Notes under the pieces: generated by a model
What the model saw: the letters and a program-made list of their open reading frames with translations, nothing else
Database searches by the model: none
What the model was told of the DNA's origin: nothing
Program-made: the position numbers and the translations under genes
Assembly: GCA_017744515.1 (NCBI GenBank)
Contig: JAGIBF010000021.1
Span: forward strand, 21,981-85,980
DNA length: 64,000 nucleotides
Reading direction: 5' to 3'
Source of the DNA: Niastella sp.
Lineage (GTDB): Bacteria > Bacteroidota > Bacteroidia > Chitinophagales > Chitinophagaceae
Shown here: piece after piece, positions 43,999-53,686 of the stretch
Position numbering within the stretch: the first letter of the stretch is position 1
Layout: every line of letters starts with the position of its first letter

Positions 43999-45516
43999 TT
44001 AATACCCAAAGTTTTGCTTCATATTAGGATTGCCATCTACTTCACCAGTAGGTATCCGGGGCAGCAACTTGAAGTCGGTTGCCGGCAGGTTCACTGAAGG
44101 AAGTGTTTTTGAAATAGCTGTTCCGGTACGTTTCAGATCAAAGAAACGGTGGCCTTCAAAAGCAAACTCCAGCATACGCTGACGCAAAATTTCATCCAGT
44201 AAAGCCTGACCGGAAAGGTCTCTTGGTGATGGAGCTGTAAAACCAGTATAGCGTGCAGTACGAATAACATTCAGATCGGCCCAGGCGCCAGCTTCGTCAT
44301 TTTGACGGTATTTGGCTTCAGCCCTGTTCAGGTACAATTCAGCCCAACGGAGTACTACTGTATTATCCCAGTTAGCAGAACCGTTCTTACCCATCCATTT
44401 GGTACACTCTACATAGCGCCCGGATGCGTTAACACCATACTCAAACAACTTGTTCCTCACATCATTGCTGAAAGCAAGTACAGGATAGCCTGTGGAAGGT
44501 GCTACCAGGTCTGGTGGGAAATTGGTAATACCCAACTCCGTGAGCAATTTGGCATTGGGAACCAGGTCGCCCTGACCCTGGCGGGTAGCATTCAATGAAC
44601 CCGGAGCAGGTAAGGTAGTATGTGTAGCGGCCAGTGAAGTATTAACACCAAGGTTTTCTGCCAGTGTAGCATACCACACCTGGAAGATACCTTCCGGATG
44701 ATCGGCAGCTCTCCAGCCCGTTACATAGTTTGCAGCGGTAGACAGACTGCCAATACCACCACTAAGCGCAATAGAAGCGGTTGCAAAAGAATCGGCTTTG
44801 GCCCAATTGCCCTGGTACAAAGCTACACGGGAGCCGAGTGCCAATGCTGCATGCTTGCTGGCATAGTTACGGCCACGGTTAGCATTGGATAATGTAGCAA
44901 TAGTAGCGTACAGGTCGGTCATGATCTGCGCATACACCTCAGCAGTTGTGGCACGCGCCGGATAAAAAGAAGCGGCGTCGGAAGCATTATCAAAACCTTT
45001 CAACGTCAGCACAACACCACCTCTATCCTGAGCAGGAACTACGAAAGTGGGAATATAAGCGTAGTTTTTCACCAGGTCGAAATAATACAAAGCGCGCAGG
45101 AACTTGAACTCACCTTCCCAACGGGTTTTATCAGCAGCAGTGGCATCCGTCACTTTATTGATGGCAGCAAGCGTAAGGTTGATCTCATTGATCACACCAT
45201 AAGCTGTGCCCCAGTTGGCCATATTGGCGGCAGACTGGTTACGGTTTTCACTGAGCAATCTCGATGAACGTCCATTTGCGAAAGCTACATCAGCCATCGC
45301 TTCCGCCACAGAGAACATATCGCGACCATATAATCGTTCGCTTTTCAAAACGGAGTAAGCAGAGTTTAAAGCAGCTTCAATACCTTCCTTATTGGTAAGG
45401 GCAAGAGAAGCGTCCAGCGAGTTGCGGGAAGGAATATCCAATTGCTTTTTACAGGAGGGCGCTACCAGACCTGTAATAAGAGCAGCTATGATTAATTTGT
45501 TCGTTATCTTTTTCAT
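43999..45516 (-). CDS. SusD/RagB-family outer-membrane lipoprotein
   Basis: The 505-residue protein has a lipoprotein signal (VAPSCKKQ), N-terminal TPR-like helices (ALNSAYSVLKSERLYGRDMF) and the C-terminal SusD domain (ELYLNRAEAKYRQNDEAGAWADLNVIRTARY, DEILRQRMLEFAFEGHRFFDLKR). SusD covers the SusC pore and captures substrate outside the cell. No carbohydrate-specific site can be read. It lies 22 bases after SusC. Confidence 0.95.
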   Translation of the reverse strand: MKKITNKLIIAALITGLVAPSCKKQLDIPSRNSLDASLALTNKEGIEAALNSAYSVLKSERLYGRDMFSVAEAMADVAFANGRSSRLLSENRNQSAANMANWGTAYGVINEINLTLAAINKVTDATAADKTRWEGEFKFLRALYYFDLVKNYAYIPTFVVPAQDRGGVVLTLKGFDNASDAASFYPARATTAEVYAQIMTDLYATIATLSNANRGRNYASKHAALALGSRVALYQGNWAKADSFATASIALSGGIGSLSTAANYVTGWRAADHPEGIFQVWYATLAENLGVNTSLAATHTTLPAPGSLNATRQGQGDLVPNAKLLTELGITNFPPDLVAPSTGYPVLAFSNDVRNKLFEYGVNASGRYVECTKWMGKNGSANWDNTVVLRWAELYLNRAEAKYRQNDEAGAWADLNVIRTARYTGFTAPSPRDLSGQALLDEILRQRMLEFAFEGHRFFDLKRTGTAISKTLPSVNLPATDFKLLPRIPTGEVDGNPNMKQNFGY

Positions 45517-45538
45517 ACTTGTTTTTTGAGGGATACAA

Positions 45539-48500
45539 TTAAAGTCTCACTTGAATACCTGCAGTCATGTTCTTGGACTGGGGAATAGTACCAGTGTTGG
45601 AACCGGTATATTCGGGATCATAACCATTCCACTTGGTATAAGTCCACAGGTTAATACCCTGAACATATACACGAATTCCTTCAAACGAGTATTTCCTGAT
45701 CAATTTGGCAGGTAGTTCATAAGACAATGTAATCGTCTTTAAACGCACATAGTCAGTTTTATAATAATAGCGGGTACCAGTAGCCCAGCTTACGCTATTA
45801 ATTTCAGCCATGCCATTCACAGGGCGGGGCACATCAACAATGTCGCCAGGTTTTTGCCAGCGCCCATAAAAGCCTTCCTTCAGGGTATTAACACCTGTGC
45901 CACCCATGCGCATCATTTGCTGGAATTGCTCGTCGGGTCTTACACGGCCATATTCATACTGCAGGAATGCTTCGAGACTCAACCCTTTATAGGAGAAAGT
46001 GTTTGTCCATCCACCATAATGAGTTGGATATACATTACCGACTACCTTCCTGTCTGCATCCAGAGGATTGTAAGTAATGTTTCCACCCTTATCATACCAC
46101 ATACCACGACCGGTAGCAGGATTTACGCCGGCCCACTCTGCCAGGTAGAAAGAACCCAGCGATTCGCCTACCCGGATAGTAGCATCACCAGGCAATGCCT
46201 GCAAGCCATCATACAACTCCTTTACCTTATTCTTCTGGAAGGAGATATTGAAAGAAGAGTTCCACTTGAACGCGCCATCAACCGGTTTTACGATCAACAG
46301 TAACTCAAGACCTTTATTTTCTACAGACCCGAGGTTCTGGGTAATACTGGAGAAACCAGTAGTAGCATACAGGGAGCGGCTCAATAACAAGTCTTTGTTG
46401 ATCTTACGATACACATCGGCAGTTAATGAAACACGGCCATTCAGGAAAGCTACATCCAAACCAATGTTATGCTCTTCGCGGGTTTCCCAGCTGAGGTCGG
46501 GGTTACCCAGCTGTGTGGGGTTGATGGCAGAACTATTGCCATATATCCGGGCAGCACCATACAATTGTCTGAATTGCGTATTGCCAATCTGGTCATTACC
46601 AGCCTGACCAAATGAGTAACGGACCTTAAGGTCGGAGATGGCATCCACGTTAGCCAGGAAAGATTCTTCCTTGGCATTCCAGGCTAACTGTACCGATTGG
46701 AAAACACCATACAGGTTATTGGTACCAAAACGGCTGGAACCGTCACGGCGAACAGTATAATTTAAAATGTACTTATCGCGGTATGTGTAACCTACCTTGG
46801 CAAACTGCGAGAAAGCAGCATTACCATTCCACTGACCACTTACACTGCTGGCAGTGGAAGCAGCACTCAGGTACCTCAACTGGTAAGAAGGGAAGCCTTG
46901 TGCATCGGCCTGGAACCATTGGTTCTGGTCTTTCCTGAACTCGATACCCAACAAGGCATTCACACTATGATCTTCCGCAAACGTTTTACGGTAGTTGGCT
47001 GTAGTATTCGTAATAAAGTTGACATTCCAGTCAGTTTGGTTGCTCAGACGGCCTTTTACTGCATAGGCGTCATTGATACGGGGATCCTGGTAACGCTCAT
47101 CCTGCGTAAGCCTGTAATCCAAACCAGCCATAGTTCTCAAGGTCAGTTCAGGGAGTACATTATACGTCAATGACATATTTGCCAGCAGCGAGTTGGTACG
47201 TGTGAAATAAGTGATGTAATCCGCTACTGCCAGGATATTGTGGTTAAAAGAACCTACCAGTGCCTGACCTGAACCGGGCATACCATAATAAGTACCATCC
47301 GGGTTATAAATAGGGTTGATAGGCATCATCATGGAAGAAGCGTAAGCCGGGTTACCGAAACCGGTATTACCTGTGCTATAAGGTGCATTCTGAGAGAATG
47401 TGCTCAGGCTGATACCATTGTCGAGCGTTAGCTTTTTGCTGATCTTGAAACTGATCTTGGAAAACAAAGTAGCACGCTGGAAATCCGTAGGCTGGATGAT
47501 CGCGGTTTGCTTGGAATAAGCACCGGAAAGGTAATAGTTCACATTCTGGTTACCACCCTGCATAGTAGCTTCCACGCTGGTGATCTTTCCTTTGTGAAAA
47601 GAAGCATCCTGCCAATCGTAAGTAGGCAGGCTGTCGATGCCTTTATCATCAAGGCTGGTTGATACGCCAAGCGAGCTCAACACGCTCGTTCTGATAGCAG
47701 CAGGAGTCATATTAGGATTGGCATTAGCTACAGCTTCATAACGAACTTTATACCATTCCTGGGTTGTCAAAGGATCTACGAGTTTTAAAGCGGAGGATTC
47801 ACCATAGTAAGCGCTGGCAGTATATTTTGTTTTTCCTACCAACCCCTTTTTAGTAGTAATCAGCACTACACCATTCGCAGCACGTGCACCATAAATGGAA
47901 GCAGCAGCCGCGTCTTTCAGGATTTCAATGGATTCAATATCATCAGTGTTCAAAAAGCTCAACGGGTTGTTCTGTGTATTGATAGAACCGACGCTGGTAT
48001 TCAACTGTACACCATCTACGACATACAGTGGATCGTTACCTGCATTGATAGATCCAACACCACGAATACGAACGTTCATGGTACCACCGGGGATACCATT
48101 GGCAGCCGTGATGTTTACACCTGCAGCACGACCCTGCAATGCCTGTGCAAAAGAAGGCATCGGCAAGTTATCGATCTCAGAACCGGATATCTTGGAAATA
48201 GCGCCAGCCACATCCTTTTTACGGATGGCCTGGTAACCAACTACCACCACCTGGTCCATGGTTTTGTTAGCATCTGCGAGGGAAACATTCAGGGTAGCTG
48301 AACTACCGATAGCAACCTCTTTGGTTTCGAGATCAATGGAAGAAAATACGAGGATCTTTCCGGAAGCAGGAACCCCGATCGAGTAAGTTCCATCTGATTT
48401 AGTGGTAGTACCTACCTGGGTACCTTTTACAAGTACTGAAACATTGGGAATAGGGGTTCCCTTTTCATCAGTCACTTTCCCGGTAATTGTCCGGTTCTGT

Positions 48501-48559
48501 GCCAGCAATGAGCTGCAAAGAAATAGCAAGCCCATGGCCAGTGCCAGAATTTTTCTCAT
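45539..48559 (-). CDS. SusC/RagA-family TonB-dependent transporter
   Basis: The 1006-residue protein has a signal peptide, a CarboxypepD_reg-like domain (about 24-105, ITGKVTDEKGTPIPNVSVLVKG), a plug (VVVVGYQAIRKKDVAGAI, VRIRGVGSINAGNDPLYVVDGV) and a beta-barrel ending in a C-terminal aromatic/hydrophobic strand. It imports the ligand of SusD with TonB energy. No glycoside hydrolase, sulfatase, peptidase or sigma/anti-sigma pair flanks it, so the substrate class is open. The first gene of a three-gene operon; a CTCTTT-ATCG-AAAGAG hairpin (48595-48610) lies in its leader. Confidence 0.97.
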   Translation of the reverse strand: MRKILALAMGLLFLCSSLLAQNRTITGKVTDEKGTPIPNVSVLVKGTQVGTTTKSDGTYSIGVPASGKILVFSSIDLETKEVAIGSSATLNVSLADANKTMDQVVVVGYQAIRKKDVAGAISKISGSEIDNLPMPSFAQALQGRAAGVNITAANGIPGGTMNVRIRGVGSINAGNDPLYVVDGVQLNTSVGSINTQNNPLSFLNTDDIESIEILKDAAAASIYGARAANGVVLITTKKGLVGKTKYTASAYYGESSALKLVDPLTTQEWYKVRYEAVANANPNMTPAAIRTSVLSSLGVSTSLDDKGIDSLPTYDWQDASFHKGKITSVEATMQGGNQNVNYYLSGAYSKQTAIIQPTDFQRATLFSKISFKISKKLTLDNGISLSTFSQNAPYSTGNTGFGNPAYASSMMMPINPIYNPDGTYYGMPGSGQALVGSFNHNILAVADYITYFTRTNSLLANMSLTYNVLPELTLRTMAGLDYRLTQDERYQDPRINDAYAVKGRLSNQTDWNVNFITNTTANYRKTFAEDHSVNALLGIEFRKDQNQWFQADAQGFPSYQLRYLSAASTASSVSGQWNGNAAFSQFAKVGYTYRDKYILNYTVRRDGSSRFGTNNLYGVFQSVQLAWNAKEESFLANVDAISDLKVRYSFGQAGNDQIGNTQFRQLYGAARIYGNSSAINPTQLGNPDLSWETREEHNIGLDVAFLNGRVSLTADVYRKINKDLLLSRSLYATTGFSSITQNLGSVENKGLELLLIVKPVDGAFKWNSSFNISFQKNKVKELYDGLQALPGDATIRVGESLGSFYLAEWAGVNPATGRGMWYDKGGNITYNPLDADRKVVGNVYPTHYGGWTNTFSYKGLSLEAFLQYEYGRVRPDEQFQQMMRMGGTGVNTLKEGFYGRWQKPGDIVDVPRPVNGMAEINSVSWATGTRYYYKTDYVRLKTITLSYELPAKLIRKYSFEGIRVYVQGINLWTYTKWNGYDPEYTGSNTGTIPQSKNMTAGIQVRL

Positions 48560-49187
48560 GCCTTTAAGTTTTGATTTAAGAATGGATAGATAAACTCTTT
48601 ATCGAAAGAGCAATAGCTGCTGACAGGAGTAATAATTCCTGATCAGAGCGCAAGGCATCTGATATTGCAATAGTGAACACTACTTTTCACCAGCAACAAG
48701 CTGCTTGTGCTAACAGGCTACATGCCTCTGTATTTTTTTCCGGTAATCAGCTAATTATTTGCTTAGACTTACATGGAGATATGGCGTGCAATGGATCGCA
48801 GGCAAATAAATGAAGTAATAGTTTTACAGTCATCTTATATGTGTGTTTTGGTTGGTATGATCTCTCCTCCACAATAGTGGTATAGGCAATCAGGAATAAT
48901 GGAATATTGGCGCAATAAGGGTGGCAGGTTAATGGTAGAAAATTCAACGGGAAGCAATCGTTTGCGTTAAACCTGAATCATTTTCTATTTTTCAGAGGAA
49001 CAGAAAAATGAGCGCTCAAGATATGTAAATATTGCTAACGCAACTAAAAAAATTAACCACTAAATAACAAATATTACCCTCTTGCACTTTCATTAGACGC
49101 CATTGATGGCTATTCTGCTGCAAACAAGATATATTTTTTAGAACTTGATAAGTAGGCGTATGAAAACATGATAAGTAGAATGACTAT
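48560..49187. other. Gene-free stretch upstream of the SusC gene
   Basis: AT-rich, with no supported gene; an open frame at 48747-48947 on the minus strand has no recognisable features. It holds hairpins CTCTTT/AAAGAG (48595-48610) and CAGGA/TCCTG (48622-48639) and a 10-bp palindrome TGAGCGCTCA (49009-49018). It should contain the susC-type promoter, but no clear TAnnTTTG was found. Confidence 0.5.
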
Positions 49188-50261
49188 TCAATTATTTTTA
49201 AAAGGTATATGACCTTTGGAAACCTTCCATATATAGCCATCGATGATATAATGTGTGATCTGCGGAAGCGCCAGTAAAGGAACCAGCAATACCAGGATAT
49301 CTTTATCAGGATTGAATGCGATTGACTGGAAAATACTGAACACTGTATCATGCTCCTTCCACACCCACGCATCCCAGAAACCTTCTTCCACATAAGCTAA
49401 CAGCATCATACTCAATACAAACAACACGGCGCCGTACCCGGTAAACAATTGTTTCACCAGCTTACCGTAGGACTTGTTGCCAGCTTGTGTGCTTTTCTTT
49501 CGTCCATATATCCAGATCAATGCCATATAAGGAATTCCGTGCGATACAACGTTGAGCAGCGTAAAAGCCATATCACCATTAAAATATACGATACCGAAAA
49601 ACCAGGAGAGAAAAGTACCGGTTATTATAAAATTACGGGGATAGTTGAAAAACTTTTCCTTGTACACATATACAACCTCTTTCATTATATATACGGCAAT
49701 TACCAACAGATAAATAATAGCAGCAACCCTTGCAACAGGCGCAGCCTGGAAATAAAAGAAATCACCATCCACAAACCAGTGGAAGTTGCGGGGCGCATGC
49801 AGGTGCCAGTATAACAACGGATAAATAGTAGCATAATAAATAGCTACCTGGTCGATGCGGTAATACCATTTATTGTGCGGCTCCCTGCGTGAGTAGATAC
49901 GCATAAAACCATACTGCTGCCGCACAAAATGAAACACCGCGAGGTAAGCAAGCACCCGCCAGAAAAGTATCGCATCGATATAATACAACAACACAGCAAC
50001 AACAAACCCAGCAAGAGGAATACCGATCAATACATGCTTCTGTTGACGAAAAGTATCCTTATCAAAATACGTTCGATACAGCGTGCTATAAACGTGGGCC
50101 ACATCAATGAATACAACCAGTATCAACCATGCAGTAACAGGAATGCCCGATGAAGCCGTAAACAAACCGGGAAACAAGAAAACGATCAGCAGGGAAATAA
50201 ACGGCGGCGACAGTATGAAGATACTGTCCAGCTTCAACGAATATATCCATGGTTGCTTCAT
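49188..50261 (-). CDS. Polytopic membrane protein of unknown function
   Basis: The 357-residue protein has about nine hydrophobic helices. Conserved-looking polar spots in or near the membrane include DVAHVYSTLYRTYFD, FHFVRQQYGFMRIYSRRE, SHGIPYMALIWIY and THYIIDGYIWK, with several His residues that could bind a metal or haem. No family recognised. It is downstream of the amine oxidase, separated by 65 bases containing palindromic repeat copy E, so it may be a separate transcript. Confidence 0.7.
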   Translation of the reverse strand: MKQPWIYSLKLDSIFILSPPFISLLIVFLFPGLFTASSGIPVTAWLILVVFIDVAHVYSTLYRTYFDKDTFRQQKHVLIGIPLAGFVVAVLLYYIDAILFWRVLAYLAVFHFVRQQYGFMRIYSRREPHNKWYYRIDQVAIYYATIYPLLYWHLHAPRNFHWFVDGDFFYFQAAPVARVAAIIYLLVIAVYIMKEVVYVYKEKFFNYPRNFIITGTFLSWFFGIVYFNGDMAFTLLNVVSHGIPYMALIWIYGRKKSTQAGNKSYGKLVKQLFTGYGAVLFVLSMMLLAYVEEGFWDAWVWKEHDTVFSIFQSIAFNPDKDILVLLVPLLALPQITHYIIDGYIWKVSKGHIPFKNN

Positions 50262-50291
50262 GCGTTAAGTTAAGTTGTCACCCCAAAGCAA

Positions 50292-50337
50292 TGTCACCCT
50301 GAGTTTGTCGAAGGGTTTCGACAGGCTCAACCTGACA
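50292..50337. repeat. Dispersed palindromic repeat, copy E
   Basis: TGTCACCCTGAGTTTGTCGA with right arm TTTCGACAGGCTCAACC followed by TGACA. The right end encodes the last residues Met-Ser-Gly and the TGA stop of the amine oxidase gene. Confidence 0.9.
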
Positions 50338-51943
50338 TGCGTGCTTTCAATACAGATTCTGCAGCCTGCAAGCCCTGGTAAAATCCTTCTTCAAAAATAG
50401 AGATTCCCGCCAGGTCGGTATGTGCAAAAAAGATGGTGTCATTAATAGATTTGTTCAACAACCTGCGCGCATCACTGTGAATAAATCCCTTCACCGGCCT
50501 GATCATGCCATGTCCCCATACCATCACATCGATATTCGTTACAGCAGCAGCGATGTTCTCATGTACCTTACGCAGGTCGTTCAAAATAATATCCACCCAT
50601 TGCTCATGTTGCATGGCCGCAGCCTCGCGCCTTGCCGTTACTACATCACCCTGTGTTAGTGGCAGATAATAAGTAAGTACTTTCACCGGCTCACGTTGCT
50701 TTATGGATTGATGCGTGGCCACCACATAACCCAGCGATTCACTATTGTACAATACATTGTCCCAGCTCAATGCTTCCCCTCTCCGCTCCTTCAGTTCCTG
50801 CACGGTGATATTGGCCACCATCCACGGCGCATAAGAAAATTGTTGCACCAGCTGTTGCCGGTTGAGTTCAGGCGCCAGCATGCGCTGCGCCACAAACTGC
50901 GGTATTGCTACAACACATTGCTTTGCATGGACAGCTTGCAATTGTCCGGTGGCTACATTCATATACAAAACTTCCACACCTCCGCCAGTTGGTCGTATAC
51001 TGGTAACGAGGCTATTCAGCTTTATCTTATCGCGGTAATCCTTTTGCAATTGCTCCACCAGCCAGCCATTGCCCTGTGGCCAGGTCAATACATCCTGGTG
51101 TTCGGCATTGGCACCTTTTCCTTTGCGGGCAGCAAAATAATGAATGCCTGCCCAGGCGGCCGTTTCATCATAGCGCGTACCAAAATCATCGCGGCAGCAG
51201 TAATTACAATACCAATGCAGGTATTCGGAAGTATAGCCCTGTTGCAGTAACCACTCTTTCATAGTGATGCCATCCAGCTTTGTATACTGCTCATCAGCAG
51301 AAGAGTGATTCACGGGAATAGCAAAAGCATCTTTCCCATCCTGCCCCTCTGCATAGCGCAGCTGGTGCATATGATCGAGAAAACGTTGTACTTGTTTCAG
51401 ATCTTCAGCGGGTACACCATTTCTTGGCACCAACCCCTCCTGCCAGGAACCATTGATGTACAGGCGTTCCTCCGGATCAAAACACAAATGATATTCATTG
51501 TAAACAGGTAGCCCTTCACTATTATAACCAGTAACTACATTACATTCCTGCAAAAAGGATAAATAATCTTTGAGGTCATTATTGGGGATAGGCACATAAT
51601 GAGCGCCCCAGGGATAACGGCTTACGTTATTTTCACCGGCGGCAGCATTGCCCCCTGCATGCGCTTCAAGGTCCAGCACCAGGAAATCCTGCACGCCCTG
51701 TTTATATAAATGACGGGCTGCAGAAAGACCGCTAACACCAGCGCCCACAATCACCACTTCAGCCTGTGTAGTGCTTTGCGGAGCCCCTTGTATCTTTTTA
51801 TCGCGCAACAGGTGACCCACTTTTGCAGACGCACCAACAATGCGGCCGGGAATTTTGTGCTGTCCCGTCGTTTGACATTGCGATAGCAGGAACCCCGTTC
51901 CTGTTAAAGCAGCTACCTGTTGTATGAAGTTTCGGCGTTGCAT
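50327..51943 (-). CDS. FAD-dependent amine oxidase with Tat-type signal
   Basis: The 538-residue protein starts with RRNFIQQ and a hydrophobic stretch ending in LLSQC, a twin-arginine signal that may also be a lipoprotein signal, so it probably acts outside the cytoplasm. The FAD motif VVIVGAGVSGLSAARHLYKQG begins near residue 63, followed by GGNA. The C-terminal motif (FFAHTDLAGISIFEEGFYQGLQAAESVL) closes the FAD site. Related enzymes are polyamine or monoamine oxidases and protoporphyrinogen oxidases. It is one base after the aminopropyltransferase gene, which suggests a polyamine-type substrate. Its stop lies in repeat copy E. Confidence 0.85.
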   Translation of the reverse strand: MQRRNFIQQVAALTGTGFLLSQCQTTGQHKIPGRIVGASAKVGHLLRDKKIQGAPQSTTQAEVVIVGAGVSGLSAARHLYKQGVQDFLVLDLEAHAGGNAAAGENNVSRYPWGAHYVPIPNNDLKDYLSFLQECNVVTGYNSEGLPVYNEYHLCFDPEERLYINGSWQEGLVPRNGVPAEDLKQVQRFLDHMHQLRYAEGQDGKDAFAIPVNHSSADEQYTKLDGITMKEWLLQQGYTSEYLHWYCNYCCRDDFGTRYDETAAWAGIHYFAARKGKGANAEHQDVLTWPQGNGWLVEQLQKDYRDKIKLNSLVTSIRPTGGGVEVLYMNVATGQLQAVHAKQCVVAIPQFVAQRMLAPELNRQQLVQQFSYAPWMVANITVQELKERRGEALSWDNVLYNSESLGYVVATHQSIKQREPVKVLTYYLPLTQGDVVTARREAAAMQHEQWVDIILNDLRKVHENIAAAVTNIDVMVWGHGMIRPVKGFIHSDARRLLNKSINDTIFFAHTDLAGISIFEEGFYQGLQAAESVLKARMSG

Positions 51944-51944
51944 A

Positions 51945-53447
51945 TTATTCCAGGTAAGTACTCCATTCCTCTTCGAAGTAGTCGACCAGCGCCTGGTTAT
52001 TGAGTTTATTCACAGCAAGCGGTTTCGTGGTGCGCATATCCTGTGGAAATACAAACATCTGCTGTGCCGTAGCAACATTGATAAATCGCAGCCCGGGAAC
52101 ATAGACCGTAGGCGCGTGATACACACTGTCCTTCATGGCCAGTATATAACCCCACTCTCCAAAAGAAGGTACAAGATTATGATAAGGCGCCGTATGAAAC
52201 CCTACCGAACGGATGGTTTCATCGATGCACCAGAAAGAGCGCGGCGCCACGTAGGGAGAAGTAGATTGTACCACTGCTATTCCTTCCGGCTTCAACGCCT
52301 GGTACAGCAGCTTATAAAAAGTATTGGAGTATAATTTGCCAATGGAGAAATTAGAAGGGTCAGGAAAATCAACCACCACAAAATCAAACTGCCGCCTGTT
52401 ATCCCGCAGCCAGGAAAAAGCATCCCCATTGATCACATGCACCCGGCTATCGAGTAAAGAACCTTGATTAAGGCTTACCAACATAGAGTTGGAAGTAAAC
52501 AATTTGGTCATGGCAGCATCGAGGTCAACGAGCGTGATCGAGTCCACCGAGCTGTATTTAAGTATCTCACGAATAGCCAGTCCATCACCGCCGCCCAGTA
52601 CCAATACCTGCTTAGGCGATCGCACAGCTTGCAGGCCAGGATGCACCAGTGCTTCATGATAGCGGTACTCATCGGCTGAACTGAATTGCAGGTTGCCATT
52701 CAGGAACAGGCGCGTTTCCTTTTTATTGCGGGTAAGAACAATACGTTGATAAGGAGAAGAAGTAGCAAATACAACACGGTCATTATACACCAGCGTTTCG
52801 GAATAACTAAGTATCCTGTTAGATAATACAAAAGCCACCAATTCCGCAAGGATGAGGAAGATGGCCATCGCCCGCAACACGCCAGGTCTTTTGATCTCCC
52901 TGCTGAATTTGATTGCCAGGAATAAACCTACGGCAATATTGAGCATACCGAAAAACAAAGAAGTGCGCATCAAACCGAGATAAGGCACCAATAACAGCGG
53001 AAACAGTAACGATGCCAGCAGCGCACCGATATAATCAAATGTAAATACACGCGATACCAGTTCTTTAAACTCTACCTTGTCCTTCAATATCCGCATGAGG
53101 ATAGGTATCTCAAGCCCCACACCGGCGCCGGTTAAAAATACCAGCACATATAATACAATCCGGAAAGAAGCAGAAAGCGGGAATACAATAAACAACAACA
53201 TGGCGCTGAAACCGCCGATCAATCCCACCAGCAACTCAATTTGAATGAACCAGCGCAGCAGGTTCCGGTTGAAATAACGTGAAAGAAAAGACCCCACACC
53301 CATGGAGAAAAGGTACACACCGATGATCGTGGAAAACTGCGTAACAGAATCACCCAGCAGGTAACTGGCGAGGGTGCCAGCAACCAGCTCATAAATTAAC
53401 CCACAGGTGGCAATAACAAAAACCGCCAGCAACAACAGCAACTGCAT
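51945..53447 (-). CDS. Membrane-embedded spermidine synthase-like aminopropyltransferase
   Basis: Residues 1-210 hold about seven helices (for example TLASYLLGDSVTQFSTIIGVYLFSMG) and residues 215-500 a spermidine synthase domain. Active-site features are present: LNGNLQFSSADEYRYHEALVHP, the dcAdoMet motif LVLGGGDGLAIREILKY, acidic LVDLD, and the catalytic VVDFPDPSN loop. It should therefore transfer an aminopropyl-like group from decarboxylated AdoMet to an amine, with the membrane part restricting it to a membrane-associated acceptor or product. 18 bases after the DUF350 gene and one base before the amine oxidase gene. Confidence 0.88.
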   Translation of the reverse strand: MQLLLLLAVFVIATCGLIYELVAGTLASYLLGDSVTQFSTIIGVYLFSMGVGSFLSRYFNRNLLRWFIQIELLVGLIGGFSAMLLFIVFPLSASFRIVLYVLVFLTGAGVGLEIPILMRILKDKVEFKELVSRVFTFDYIGALLASLLFPLLLVPYLGLMRTSLFFGMLNIAVGLFLAIKFSREIKRPGVLRAMAIFLILAELVAFVLSNRILSYSETLVYNDRVVFATSSPYQRIVLTRNKKETRLFLNGNLQFSSADEYRYHEALVHPGLQAVRSPKQVLVLGGGDGLAIREILKYSSVDSITLVDLDAAMTKLFTSNSMLVSLNQGSLLDSRVHVINGDAFSWLRDNRRQFDFVVVDFPDPSNFSIGKLYSNTFYKLLYQALKPEGIAVVQSTSPYVAPRSFWCIDETIRSVGFHTAPYHNLVPSFGEWGYILAMKDSVYHAPTVYVPGLRFINVATAQQMFVFPQDMRTTKPLAVNKLNNQALVDYFEEEWSTYLE

Positions 53448-53465
53448 ACAAAATAATTACCCGGA

Positions 53466-53669
53466 TTAGTGAATAGCCGACGCCACAATAATAGCAATGG
53501 CCAGCATAAAGAAGCCCGCCACAATGGCCAGCGCGATATTGTGCTTTTCAACGATCTCTTTCCAGAGATTGTGTTTAGGGGTCAGCTTCTCTACGATCAC
53601 AAAAGAGATCACGAGCACAGCGATCCCAAGAAATGAATAGATCAGAGAATTTACGAGTGCTGTTTGCAT
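53466..53669 (-). CDS. DUF350 membrane protein
   Basis: A 67-residue protein with two helices (LIYSFLGIAVLVISFVIVE and NIALAIVAGFFMLAIAIIVAS) joined by the charged stretch KLTPKHNLWKEIVEKH. This is a single DUF350 unit (YjfL family), often found beside envelope-stress and polyamine genes in other bacteria. Inner membrane; function unknown. 17 bases after the 52-residue gene. Confidence 0.85.
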   Translation of the reverse strand: MQTALVNSLIYSFLGIAVLVISFVIVEKLTPKHNLWKEIVEKHNIALAIVAGFFMLAIAIIVASAIH

Positions 53670-53686
53670 ATAGATAAATTGAATAA

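Noticed and set aside
48747-48947. Possible 66-residue minus-strand gene upstream of the SusC gene
   Set aside because: No hydrophobic, motif or neighbour support; AT-rich regulatory DNA is more likely.
7397-50337. Dispersed palindromes as a CRISPR array or insertion-sequence ends
   Set aside because: Copies are single, kilobases apart, without regular spacers, target-site duplications or a transposase between them.
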